Shown here one piece after another: positions 1 to 8,900 of a DNA stretch of 21,383 bases (the stretch's first letter is position 1; every line of letters starts with the position of its first letter). This DNA is from a virus. The notes below the pieces were generated by a model. That model did not search any database and was not told where the DNA came from. It saw only the letters and a list, made by a program, of their open reading frames with translations. The stretch covers positions 1-21,383 of IMG/VR virus record IMGVR_UViG_3300031758_000674; one strand, given 5' to 3'. Both the position numbers and the translations under genes were made by a program.

Positions 1-2
1 AA

Positions 3-41
3 GCTGTAAACAGAAGGTTGGAAGAATTGGCGAGTTTTTAA
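3..41 (+). CDS. 3' end of an upstream gene (partial)
   Basis: One reading frame is open from the window edge and stops at TAA 39-41, giving the last 12 residues AVNRRLEELASF. The next gene starts 18 nt later on the same strand, as expected inside an operon. The fragment is too short to identify; the Arg/Glu/Leu-rich end would fit a helical C-terminus. Only the position of the stop codon supports it. Confidence 0.4.
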   Translation, partial: AVNRRLEELASF

Positions 42-48
42 ACAAAAA

Positions 49-56
49 TATTTATA
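49..56 (+). promoter_or_regulatory. AT-rich TATTTATA element before the first head gene
   Basis: TATTTATA lies 3 nt before the ATG at 60. The same TATTTAT core occurs in the gaps before the genes at 2667, 4903 and 18002, none of which has a clear TTTG/TAnnTTTG promoter directly in front of its start. It may belong to a late-promoter or regulator site, but AT-rich spacers produce such words by chance. Weak call. Confidence 0.2.
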
Positions 57-59
57 AAA

Positions 60-2594
60 ATGGGTTACAAAATCATTGAATTAGAAATTGACGATAACAT
101 ATTGTCAGGACAAACCGGTGTGGATAGTGTAGCATTCGTAGAAATGCCAGCAATTGAAACCGAATTCATGTACTTTGGAAGACAGAAGTTCTACAAAGCA
201 CCTGACTATGTCGCACAAAAAGCGTGTCAAGCAATAAAACAAAATGAGGAACGTGGAAATCCTGCGGGAACTCAGGTAGGAAAAGTAAGAGCACAGCAAT
301 TGTGTTCCCAATCTGAGATATCATTGGACACGATTAAGAGAATGAAGTCATTCTTGGAACGTGCCGCAACATACAACACAGGTAATTGGGATGACAATGG
401 AACCATCGCTTATGGATTATGGGGTGGTGAAGAAGCTCTCAAATGGGTTGATAATGTATTGTCTCAAATTGAGAATCAAGATATGGATATTGATGTATCA
501 GGTTTACCTGAATATGTAAATTATCCCACTGGTGACACGAAGAATGATATGTTAATAAAACCTATTCTTTTTGTAGAGAAAGTTGCTGGTGAGTCAAAGA
601 ATGACTATCTACAAAGATGTATTCCCGTATTGAGAACTGAAGGATACGATGAAGACCAAGCGGTTGCAATTTGTATTGACAGTTTTGGTAAATGTGGTGA
701 CTGCAAACAATCTTTGGCTATAACACCAAATCCTTGTTGGGAAGGTTATGAGCCCTATGGATTAAAATCTGACGGTTCACCAAATTGTATTCCTATTGAA
801 AATAAAAAACAAGAATTTACCCTATTGGGATATATGGATGGTATTCCATATTTCTCAAATCCCGTAGATGCTGAAGCATACGGTAAAATCAATTATAACT
901 GTGAGGGTTACCATGTACATCAAGATGAAGATGGAAATGATGTCTATATGTCATGTGAGACTCATGGTGATATTCCTGATGGTGGTATCGAACTTGAATC
1001 ACTATTGGAACAAGGATGGGTAATTGAAGATGTAAAAGAAATTAACCCTGAAGAATTATTAAAATCTGTTAAACAAAAATACTCTCAAATTACTGAGCAA
1101 GAATTTTACAGAATTGTATCGGACCCAAATGAAAATTCAATACAAGATTTTGCTGGTGCAAAAATTAGATATGTTTATGTATCAGGAATGGGTTCAGATA
1201 TTATTGCAACCACAAGAGAATTCTGTAGAAGAATGATGGGTGGAAAACAGTATGTATTCCGTTACGAAGATATTATGAGATTGAATGCGGAAATAACCGC
1301 AGAAGATTCTGAAAGAACAATCATACCAAGACCTGTTGGTACTGCACCTGATATTATGTTGTATAAAGGTGGTGCAAATTGTAGACATTATTGGTTACAA
1401 TTAATCTTTGGAAATCCCAATCCAAATGTGGGTTATGAAGAAACTATTACTAACAGAAAATATGATGAAATTAGAAAAGCGGAATTAACAAATCCTGCAA
1501 CAGGTCAAGCGGGAATAGTTAATCCAAAAGCCAATCCACAAAAAGGTAGTAGAGATGGATTCTCCAAAGCGTTTAATAATACAATAATAGTTGATATTGA
1601 TGACACATTGTTTGATGGATTATCACCAAATCAAAGTGTTGTGGATTATGTAAATTCCAAATGGGGTAATAATAGAATTGTTATTATAACAGCAAGAAAC
1701 CAAGCAAGAAAAATTGAAACCATTTCTCAACTATCACGTGCTGGTGTAAGATATGATGATTTGTTCTTGGTTGAATCTCCATATAACAAACAAAAGAAAG
1801 CCAAGGAATTGATGCAAGATGGATTAAGAATAGTTGAAGCTATTGAAAACAATCCAATGACAGGTCAAGATTATCGTAGTTTGGGTATCATGAAAATAAC
1901 CAATCCTGATTCATTGACCAAAATGATTCCAACAGGATTTATCCAAGGATTACCTGTATTCGAAGATAAGGTTATGGCATCTGATTACTCTTATGCAAAT
2001 GGTTGTGGTGGTATTGTTGAACCTGTTGAATACATGGGTAAAAGAATGTATCAATCATGTTCTTATAATTCATCAAAGAAAGAAGATTTCAATCGAGTTA
2101 ATTTCAGCAGTGATGATGACAAACGAATGATTTATGGACCATTAATGTTACCAAATATTTTGATTCCAAGATTGGATGAAACCACAGGTGAAAAATATTA
2201 TGTGAAATTCAAACCACAAACAATTGAAAAGATTCAAAGAAAGTTCATGATTGATGGATATCAAAGAGCCACAAATCTTGAGCATACCAACAAAACATTT
2301 AAAGATGTTGTATTGGTTGAGAATTGGATTGTTTCAAGCGAACAAGATAAAATCTATTCTCTCGGATTTACCAAAGAACAAGTTCCATTGGGTTCTTGGG
2401 TCGGAGGTTATTATGTATTACCAACCAAAGAAGGTGATATGATTTGGGAAGAATTAATTAAAACCGGTAAGGTAAAAGGATTTAGTGTTGAAGGTATGTT
2501 CAATCTTAAATTCTTCAAAGACTACTTTACCAAAACTGATGATGATGTTTTACTTGATGAAATCATCGATATATTAAATCGCATAAATGATTGA
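60..2594 (+). CDS. Mosaic head protein: MuF-like region, HAD phosphatase domain and XkdF-like prohead protease
   Basis: The 844-aa product is a chain of phage head domains. Residues 51-140 hold a helical segment (RAQQLC, then TIKRM and LWGGEEA) of a type I associate with phage head proteins. Residues 253-305 and 624-670 are two copies of a short G-x-x-x-G-[IL]-P module with paired cysteines. Residues 350-450 end in GGANCRHYW, resembling the C-terminus of Mu gpF-type minor head proteins. Residues 507-600 are HAD-like: DIDDT (Asp512, Asp514), then Thr544 in IITAR, then a Lys-rich stretch near 577-582. Residues 688-820 resemble the XkdF-like protease, with candidate catalytic His742 (LEHT) and Ser809 (GFSVEG). 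Scaffold and capsid genes follow, the usual place for a maturation protease. The protease assignment is firmest. The HAD domain is clear by motif but its role is unknown. The MuF assignment is tentative. Confidence 0.8.
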   Translation: MGYKIIELEIDDNILSGQTGVDSVAFVEMPAIETEFMYFGRQKFYKAPDYVAQKACQAIKQNEERGNPAGTQVGKVRAQQLCSQSEISLDTIKRMKSFLERAATYNTGNWDDNGTIAYGLWGGEEALKWVDNVLSQIENQDMDIDVSGLPEYVNYPTGDTKNDMLIKPILFVEKVAGESKNDYLQRCIPVLRTEGYDEDQAVAICIDSFGKCGDCKQSLAITPNPCWEGYEPYGLKSDGSPNCIPIENKKQEFTLLGYMDGIPYFSNPVDAEAYGKINYNCEGYHVHQDEDGNDVYMSCETHGDIPDGGIELESLLEQGWVIEDVKEINPEELLKSVKQKYSQITEQEFYRIVSDPNENSIQDFAGAKIRYVYVSGMGSDIIATTREFCRRMMGGKQYVFRYEDIMRLNAEITAEDSERTIIPRPVGTAPDIMLYKGGANCRHYWLQLIFGNPNPNVGYEETITNRKYDEIRKAELTNPATGQAGIVNPKANPQKGSRDGFSKAFNNTIIVDIDDTLFDGLSPNQSVVDYVNSKWGNNRIVIITARNQARKIETISQLSRAGVRYDDLFLVESPYNKQKKAKELMQDGLRIVEAIENNPMTGQDYRSLGIMKITNPDSLTKMIPTGFIQGLPVFEDKVMASDYSYANGCGGIVEPVEYMGKRMYQSCSYNSSKKEDFNRVNFSSDDDKRMIYGPLMLPNILIPRLDETTGEKYYVKFKPQTIEKIQRKFMIDGYQRATNLEHTNKTFKDVVLVENWIVSSEQDKIYSLGFTKEQVPLGSWVGGYYVLPTKEGDMIWEELIKTGKVKGFSVEGMFNLKFFKDYFTKTDDDVLLDEIIDILNRIND

Positions 2595-2617
2595 TTATCG
2601 TGTAAAATCATGTAGAC

Positions 2618-2625
2618 TATTTATC
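2618..2625 (+). promoter_or_regulatory. TATTTATC element before the scaffold gene
   Basis: TATTTATC sits in the 72-nt gap between the protease and scaffold genes and is followed 9 nt later by ATAAA, forming a loose TTTAT...ATAAA dyad. Similar arrangements occur at 4859 and 17929. No TAnnTTTG box is present in this gap. Candidate late regulatory site only. Confidence 0.2.
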
Positions 2626-2666
2626 ATATGACAATAAACATTGTAATAAAATAAATCTAAAAAAAT

Positions 2667-3260
2667 ATGACCAGTAAAGAAGCAATCGAAAAGATTAAAA
2701 GCGTGTTGAATCTTTCTTTTAAAACAGAAAAATTTGCCACTACATCTTTAGAAGATGGTACTGAAGTCACCAATAACTTAGATTCGGATTTTCAAATCGG
2801 ACAAGTTCTCTACGTAGTTGGAGAATCTACATTAACGCCAGCACCTGAAGGTACTCACACCACTCGTGAAGGTTATAAAATTACTGTAGATAGTTCATCT
2901 GTAATCGTTGCAATCGAATCATCTGTAGCAGATGCCGAGAAAGAAACAACTGATGAAACCAAAGAAGAAAACATGTCAGAAGAAGCCGAAGCTATTGTTG
3001 AGGAGACTCCAACCGCTGTTAAGGATGAGGTCATTGCTGAAGTTGTAGATGCGTTACTTCCTCTTGTTGAAGAAGTAAAATCTTTAGCTGAAGAAATGAA
3101 AAAACTAAAAACAAAAATGGAGCAAGAAATGAGCTCCCTAAAAACCGACTTTGACTCATTTAAAAAGTCACCTGAAAAATTCTCTGTGGTTGAAAAGAAA
3201 ACCTTCAAAGAATCTTTGGACGATTACAAATTAGATGTAATCAAAGCAATGAGAAGATAA
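2667..3260 (+). CDS. Putative head scaffolding (core) protein
   Basis: The product has 197 aa. The N-terminal 85 residues look like a small beta-rich domain (GQVLYVVGE, then EGTHTTREGYKI). Residues 90-125 are very acidic (Glu-rich, with ETKEENMSEEAEA). Residues 125-165 form a predicted coiled coil (VKSLAEEMKKLKTKMEQEM), and the C-terminus is basic (IKAMRR). An acidic, helical protein lying between the protease and the major capsid gene is the classic position and composition of a scaffold that the protease digests during head maturation. No sequence signature proves this. The start is the ATG after an A-rich leader; an internal ATG at 2973 (MSEEAEA) could give a shorter product but has no special support. 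Confidence 0.65.
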   Translation: MTSKEAIEKIKSVLNLSFKTEKFATTSLEDGTEVTNNLDSDFQIGQVLYVVGESTLTPAPEGTHTTREGYKITVDSSSVIVAIESSVADAEKETTDETKEENMSEEAEAIVEETPTAVKDEVIAEVVDALLPLVEEVKSLAEEMKKLKTKMEQEMSSLKTDFDSFKKSPEKFSVVEKKTFKESLDDYKLDVIKAMRR

Positions 3261-3282
3261 AAATAAACAAACAATTAAAAAC

Positions 3283-4227
3283 ATGGAAAATAACAAAAAG
3301 TTTAAATTCAACTATGATTTGACTAACCTTCCAACTTATAACAGTTACGGTTCAGACATGTTGATAAAATCAATTTTGGGATTAACCCTTCCAAAATATG
3401 CAACCATTCGTCCTAACTTAAAAGGTACGACTGAAAAAGTTGGTTTCGTAACCAACGATGTGATTCTACAGGATTTAGACTGTGGATTCTCTCCTACTGG
3501 TGCTACCACTCAAAACTTGGTAACCGTAGACCTTTGTAATAAAAAAGTAAACCAACAACTATGTCCTTACGATTTGTATGACACATATTTGTCACAGTCT
3601 CTTTCAAACGCTAACTTCCAAGAGTCAGTTCCATTTGAAGAAGTAATCTTGACAGATATCTCTAACAGAATCGCTAACCAAGTTGAAAAACAATTGTGGA
3701 ACAACACAGTAGCTACAGGTGGAACTTATGGTTCAGCTTGTTTCAATGGTGTTGGTGCATTGATTACTTCAGGTAACGGTGCTACTCAAATTGCTTACAC
3801 AGGTGCAACTTCATCTAACGGTTTGGATGTATTCTCTACAATCTACCAAAACATTCCAGCAAACGTATTGCACAGAGATGACTTAGTAATTTACTGTTCT
3901 TATGCTAACTACAGAGCGTTGGTTGCTTCTATGAGAAACAGTTCATTCGTGAACTTATTTACTCTTGATGCAGCAGGTGCTGCTTCAGGTGAAGAATGGT
4001 CATTAATACTTCCTGGTACAAACGTAAGAGTTATCCCAACTGTAGGTCTTGACGGTGTATCTGCTTACTACGCAGGTCCTGCTTCTTACTACATGGTTGG
4101 TATGAACTCTGAAATCATGACAGTGAAGTCTGTATATGACCCATTCGAGGACATCGTTAAGATTATGGCTAACGTAACTTACGGTATCGGTGTGTTCGAC
4201 CCAGCTTCATTCTGTATCTGCAAATAA
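3283..4227 (+). CDS. Major capsid protein
   Basis: The 314-aa product would form the phage head shell. Its size, position directly after protease and scaffold genes, and sequence style support this: an N-terminal segment, then VPFEEVILTDISNRIANQVEKQLWNNT (helical spine of an HK97-type fold by my reading), and a C-terminal part with YYMVGMNSEIM and GIGVFDPASF. Codon choice differs from neighbours: AAC, TTC, TAC, ACT and GCT are used far more than in the fibre genes, as expected for the most highly expressed phage gene. The leader is A-rich (AACAATTAAAAAC before the ATG), typical of Bacteroidota translation starts without a Shine-Dalgarno. HK97 membership is inferred from context and length rather than from a diagnostic motif. 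Confidence 0.85.
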   Translation: MENNKKFKFNYDLTNLPTYNSYGSDMLIKSILGLTLPKYATIRPNLKGTTEKVGFVTNDVILQDLDCGFSPTGATTQNLVTVDLCNKKVNQQLCPYDLYDTYLSQSLSNANFQESVPFEEVILTDISNRIANQVEKQLWNNTVATGGTYGSACFNGVGALITSGNGATQIAYTGATSSNGLDVFSTIYQNIPANVLHRDDLVIYCSYANYRALVASMRNSSFVNLFTLDAAGAASGEEWSLILPGTNVRVIPTVGLDGVSAYYAGPASYYMVGMNSEIMTVKSVYDPFEDIVKIMANVTYGIGVFDPASFCICK

Positions 4228-4262
4228 GCATAAACTTTAAATTAAACTAACAAAAATAAATT

Positions 4263-4808
4263 ATGAGTTGTTTTATAGAAAATGGTTATACTCTTGATTG
4301 TCGTAACGAATCTACAGGTGGTATCAAAGCTTTGTGGATTTTGGGAGACTCAGGTTCAACCATTACTGGTATCACTTACAATGCAAGTGATGCCATCACT
4401 GGAATCAGTGGTGATGGAACATTCTATAAGTTTGAGTTAGTACGTCAATCATCTTCTTTAACTGAAGATGTATTGGTAAACGGTACTAACCAATCTATAG
4501 TTTTCCAACCGACTGTGGTAGTAAACCTACCAAAACTAAACCAAGCCTTGAGAAATCTATGGTTTGAATTGGTAAAACAAAATGCGTTGTACATGATTGT
4601 TTTGGATAACAACGACCGTTATTGGGCTGTTGGATTCGAAAATGGATTGTACATCAGTGCAGGTCAGTTATTATCAGGATTAGCGTACAACGACGCGAAC
4701 GGTGCAAACATGACGTTCCTCGGTGGTGAACCTAACCCATCTGCTGAAATCGTTGTAGCAACAACCTTGGCAGCTGTGATGACAGGTATCAACGTTAACG
4801 CTGAATAA
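4263..4808 (+). CDS. Virion structural protein, possibly tail-tube-like
   Basis: The product has 181 aa and lies 35 nt after the major capsid gene, ending just before a strong terminator. The sequence alternates beta strands and turns (FYKFELVRQSS, SIVFQPTVVVNLPKL), with a helix LNQALRNLWFELVKQ and a C-terminal strand region ending in small residues. Codon choice is still capsid-like (AAC, GGT, ACT), so it is probably abundant in the particle. Size and predicted fold would suit a major tail-tube subunit or a capsid decoration protein. I cannot separate these from sequence alone. Confidence 0.6.
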   Translation: MSCFIENGYTLDCRNESTGGIKALWILGDSGSTITGITYNASDAITGISGDGTFYKFELVRQSSSLTEDVLVNGTNQSIVFQPTVVVNLPKLNQALRNLWFELVKQNALYMIVLDNNDRYWAVGFENGLYISAGQLLSGLAYNDANGANMTFLGGEPNPSAEIVVATTLAAVMTGINVNAE

Positions 4809-4831
4809 TATGATATCTAATTAGGATACCG

Positions 4832-4860
4832 AAAAGGGGGCGTAAAAAACCCCCTTTTTA
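4832..4860 (+). terminator. Strong intrinsic terminator after the capsid operon
   Basis: A 9-bp stem AAAAGGGGG (4832-4840) pairs with CCCCCTTTT (4850-4858) around a 9-nt loop, and the T run continues to 4859. It lies 23 nt after the stop codon of the 181-aa gene and separates the highly expressed capsid block from the fibre/portal block. Confidence 0.92.
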
Positions 4861-4887
4861 TTTATCCTATAATAAAAATTATTTATA
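4859..4887 (+). promoter_or_regulatory. TATTTATC/TATTTATA region before the fibre operon
   Basis: Just after the terminator come TATTTATC (4859-4866), an ATAAA 6 nt after its TTTAT core, and then TATTTATA (4880-4887), 15 nt before the ATG at 4903. TATATTTT at 4885-4892 is one base from the TAnnTTTG box, but no TTTG lies at the right distance upstream. Transcription must restart or read through here, so this is the likeliest place for a late promoter. Confidence 0.3.
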
Positions 4888-4902
4888 TTTTAAGAAAACA
4901 TT

Positions 4903-5706
4903 ATGGGATTTAATTGGGGAGGAAAAAAATGGAGACCGGCTGATATGGCAAAAAAACAGCCAAAGATTAATCAATCTATAGAAGAATTATTAAAACCTTT
5001 ATCTGAGAAAACTTGGAAAGGTAATGTTTGGGGTTCTCAAATTATGAACGTTGAAAAGGAGACATCCACTCCTGATGTTAGTCCTTCACCAACTCCAACA
5101 GTTACTCCGACACAATCGGTAACACCAACCCCTACACCAAGTATTAGTATTACTCCCACACCAACAATTACCCCTTCACCATCACCGGTTCCTTTATCAT
5201 TTCAACAAACCAACGATGTTCCATCGCCAGCTTTAACAGATAGTGCTAACTGTATAAGTAGGACTGCTGGTGCCGCTGTATTAAGAACTACGGCAACTGT
5301 TGGTGGAACCGCTGGTAGTACTGAATTTACTTCAAGTTTCGGTAATTTTGCAACTAATATATATTTTTATCAATGTAAATTAGAAATACCACCTGGCACA
5401 AATTGGAATGCTGGAACATGGACATGGAGAATAGATATGAATGGTAGTGGTTTTGTAAGATTACGTAATATTGATATATGTAGAGTAAATTCATCTGGTG
5501 TTTCTCAAGCAACAATTGCTACAGTAAGCACAGACCAATCTGCAAATAGTACAAGACAAGTTTTTTCTGATACTGTTCCAGGTATAGCACAAACACCTTC
5601 ATCAGGTGATTATGTAGTAATAACTTATTCATTTGCTGTTACATCAAGTGGTGGTAGAACAATTAATATATACCCAACACAAATTATCAATTCACCATAT
5701 ACCTAA
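4903..5706 (+). CDS. Virion protein with Pro/Thr linker and C-terminal beta domain
   Basis: The product has 267 aa. Residues 1-55 are basic and Trp-rich (MGFNWGGKKWRPADMAKK, later KTWKGNVWGS), suggesting an anchor that docks on the particle. Residues about 58-98 are a flexible Pro/Thr/Ser linker ([15 protein letters not shown]). Residues 100-267 look like a beta sandwich (KLEIPPGTNWNAGTWTWRI, DYVVITYSFAV). The anchor-linker-head layout matches the giant fibre gene two genes downstream, and the linkers are alike in DNA as well as protein, so both are probably exposed appendages with exchangeable heads. The role could be adhesin or decoration protein; no binding partner can be named. Confidence 0.6.
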   Translation: MGFNWGGKKWRPADMAKKQPKINQSIEELLKPLSEKTWKGNVWGSQIMNVEKETSTPDVSPSPTPTVTPTQSVTPTPTPSISITPTPTITPSPSPVPLSFQQTNDVPSPALTDSANCISRTAGAAVLRTTATVGGTAGSTEFTSSFGNFATNIYFYQCKLEIPPGTNWNAGTWTWRIDMNGSGFVRLRNIDICRVNSSGVSQATIATVSTDQSANSTRQVFSDTVPGIAQTPSSGDYVVITYSFAVTSSGGRTINIYPTQIINSPYT

Positions 5707-5942
5707 TGTTGAATGTAAATAAGAAATTAATACTCGAAGGAATAGAATATGATGGATACCAAATTGAATCAATGGAAATAAATTTTCAAACAGATTTGGT
5801 ATCAATTAAAGTTTCTTATTATAATAGAAGTAAACATCTAAAATCTGTTAGAGATTATCCCATTAAAATTGGTGATGAAATCAATCTATTAGATGCAGTT
5901 AATCAGATACACGAAATACATAATAATATAATAGTACAGTAA
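5706..5942 (+). CDS. Small hypothetical protein (78 aa)
   Basis: This short gene starts inside the stop codon of the previous one (TAATG at 5704-5708) and ends 3 nt before the giant fibre gene, so translation is probably coupled. The product is a mixed alpha/beta protein with no signal peptide or membrane segment (KLILEGIEYDGYQIESMEI...). I do not recognise it. Its fixed place between two appendage genes suggests a chaperone or attachment factor for them, which is inference from position only. Confidence 0.6.
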   Translation: MLNVNKKLILEGIEYDGYQIESMEINFQTDLVSIKVSYYNRSKHLKSVRDYPIKIGDEINLLDAVNQIHEIHNNIIVQ

Positions 5943-5945
5943 AAG

Positions 5946-8900
5946 ATGGCAAGAAATTTTTTCAATAAGAAGTTCTCAGATTATTTGGGTGAACAACGAG
6001 CATTGTTGGACATCATTACACAATTCTTTGGTGCAACACCAACTCCTACACCCACTCCTTTCGCTTCTCCATCTCCAACTGCAACTCCCACTCCAAGTGT
6101 TACCTCATCATTAACACCAACACCAAGTGCAACCACAACTCCAACGGTTACTCCAACAAGAACCGTTACCCCAACAGTCACCCCATCACCATCACAAACA
6201 CCATTTCCTTCACCATCAAATTCTGTAACTCCAACAACAACTCCAACCGTAACACCAAGTCCTACTGCAACACCAAGCGCAACCCCATCGGTTACCGCAT
6301 CACCAACACCATCATTGACTCCAAACGCAAGTCCAAGTCCTACACCAACAAAGACACCAACCCCAACTCCATCAACCACACCGGCTGTAGCTGAATTTAG
6401 ATTTACGATTAATACAAATATTACAAATGAATCAAGTAGTAATGTATTTTCATTTAATTTACCATGTAATGGTTCAGGATATTCTGCAACTGTAAATTGG
6501 GGTGATGGTAATTTTGAAAATATTAGTGGTACATTAGGTAATGTATTACACATCTATTCAACACCTGGTGTTTATCAAATAAGAATTTCAGGGATTTTCC
6601 CAACAATATATTTTAACAATACATTAGACTGTATTAAAGTAACATCACTTGACCAATGGGGTACAGGTGCATGGACTACTTTGGAACATGGATTTGATGG
6701 TTGTTTAAACATGATATACAATACCACAGATGTACCTGATTTAAGTTCTTGTACATCTTTGGCTTATCTATTTAGATTTAATAGTTCAAACTCATTTAAT
6801 GGTACATTAGGAACTTGGGCGGTATCAAATATTACAGATTTATCTTACACTTTTGCTGGTTGTTTTAATTTAGTAGAAGATTTAGATAACTGGGATACTA
6901 CCAATGTTACATCATTGGAAGGTACATTTCAAACATGTCTTAATTTCTTCAGTGATTTAGGTATATGGGACACTTCAAGTGTTACCAATATGTCATACAC
7001 ATTTAGTGGAGCACAAACATTTAATGGAAATATTAATAACTGGATTACCAGTGGAGTAACAGATTTCTCTTGGATGTTCTACAAAGCAGCATCTTTTAAT
7101 GTTGATATTGGTAATTGGAATACATCAGGAATTGTTGGTCCAAATTCTATGGATTATATGTTCCAAGGAGCAACCATATTCAACCAAGATTTAACTCTTT
7201 GGTGTGTATTACCAATACCATCTGAACCACCTTCATTTAGGGTCGCTTCAGCATTGATTGATGGTAATCTTCCAATATGGGCAACTTGTCCAACTATACC
7301 TTCACCAACACCTACAGTCACCCCAACAAGAACACCAACTCCAACCGTTACACCAACAACAAGTCCGAGTGTTACTCCTACTTCAAGTGTAACCCCAAGT
7401 ATCACTCCATCAATAACACCAAGTATCACACCATCAGAAACACCAACACCATCTATTACTCCTTCAATTACACCAAGTATTAGTCCAAGTGTTACTGTAA
7501 GTCCAACCCCATCCTTGACGCCAACTCCAACAATGACACCTACACCAAGTCCATCACCGATTGCAAGTAATAATTTTGAATTTATAGTTAATACAACAAA
7601 TTCAGGTTCGGCTTCAGATACATTTGTTTTACCAACAAATGGTGGAGGATATTCTGCAACGGTATATTGGGGTGATGGAAACTCTACAGCATTATCAGGT
7701 ACACCTGGTGCAGTATCACATCAATACGCATCAGGAGGAACTTATACAATTAGTATTACAGGAACATTTCCGAAAATTTATTTCTTAGGCGCTCAAGATA
7801 CACAAAAAATAACCAATATAACTCAATGGGGTGATATTCAATGGACGGCATTTGATGGGGCATTTTATGGATGTTCAAATCTTAATGTTACCGCAACAGA
7901 CGCACCAATATTAACAGGTGTTACAACAACAGCGGCTATGTTCCATAGTTGTTCATCTTTAGTTGGTACATCAGCCTTTAATACATGGAACATGAGTAAT
8001 GTTACCAGCGTGGCAGAAATGTTTTGGGGAACTACATCATTTAATCAAAACATTGGAAATTGGAATGTTAGTAACGTAAGCAATTTTGCTTATATGTTCA
8101 GAGATAACTTTGGTTCATTTAACAATGGTGGTTCACCAAGTATTAGTGGTTGGACAACATCATCGGCAACCAATATGACAAATATGTTTTGGTCGGCAAC
8201 AGCATTCAATCAACCAATTGGAGCGTGGGATGTTAGTAATGTAACCAATTTTGAAGGAATGTTTTTAAATGCTACAACATTCAATCAACCAATTGGAACA
8301 TGGGATGTAAGTTCAGGAACCAATTTTGGAGGTATGTTTGCTATCGCATCTAACTTCAACCAAAACATTAGTGGATGGGATATGTCATCAGCAACAAATG
8401 TTTCTGGTATGTTTAGTTCATCATCGTTTAATCAACCAATTGGAGCATGGAATGTTAGTAACGTAACTAATTTTTCGGAAATGTTCTTTGGAGCAACAGC
8501 ATTTAATCAGGACCTTAGTACTTGGAATACTTCAAGTGCAACCAATATGAGATTAATGTTCCGTGATAACCAAAGTAACGTTGATGTCACCAATTGGAAT
8601 GTTTCAGGTGTTACCACATTTGAAGCAATGTTCATGGGTAACGGTTCATTCAATAGAAGTTTAAACAATTGGAATGTAAGTTTAACTAACAATTATTGGT
8701 CTCAATTATTGTTTAACTGTTCAGGATACAACCAACCTATTACAGGATGGACATTGAACAATTCAATTACTGGTATGAACGATATGTTAACCAATAGTGC
8801 AATATCTGTTGAGAATTATTCAAGAACATTAATTGCATTTGCTAACGATGTTTATAACGATGGTGGTTTACCATTAGTCACACTTGGAGCGTCTGCACAA

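Noticed and set aside
5981-6553. Long minus-strand frame rich in Gly-Val repeats
   Set aside because: It is the reverse complement of the Pro/Thr linker of the giant fibre; similar artefacts lie opposite the linkers at 7154-7429 and 9038-9406. No start signal or promoter.
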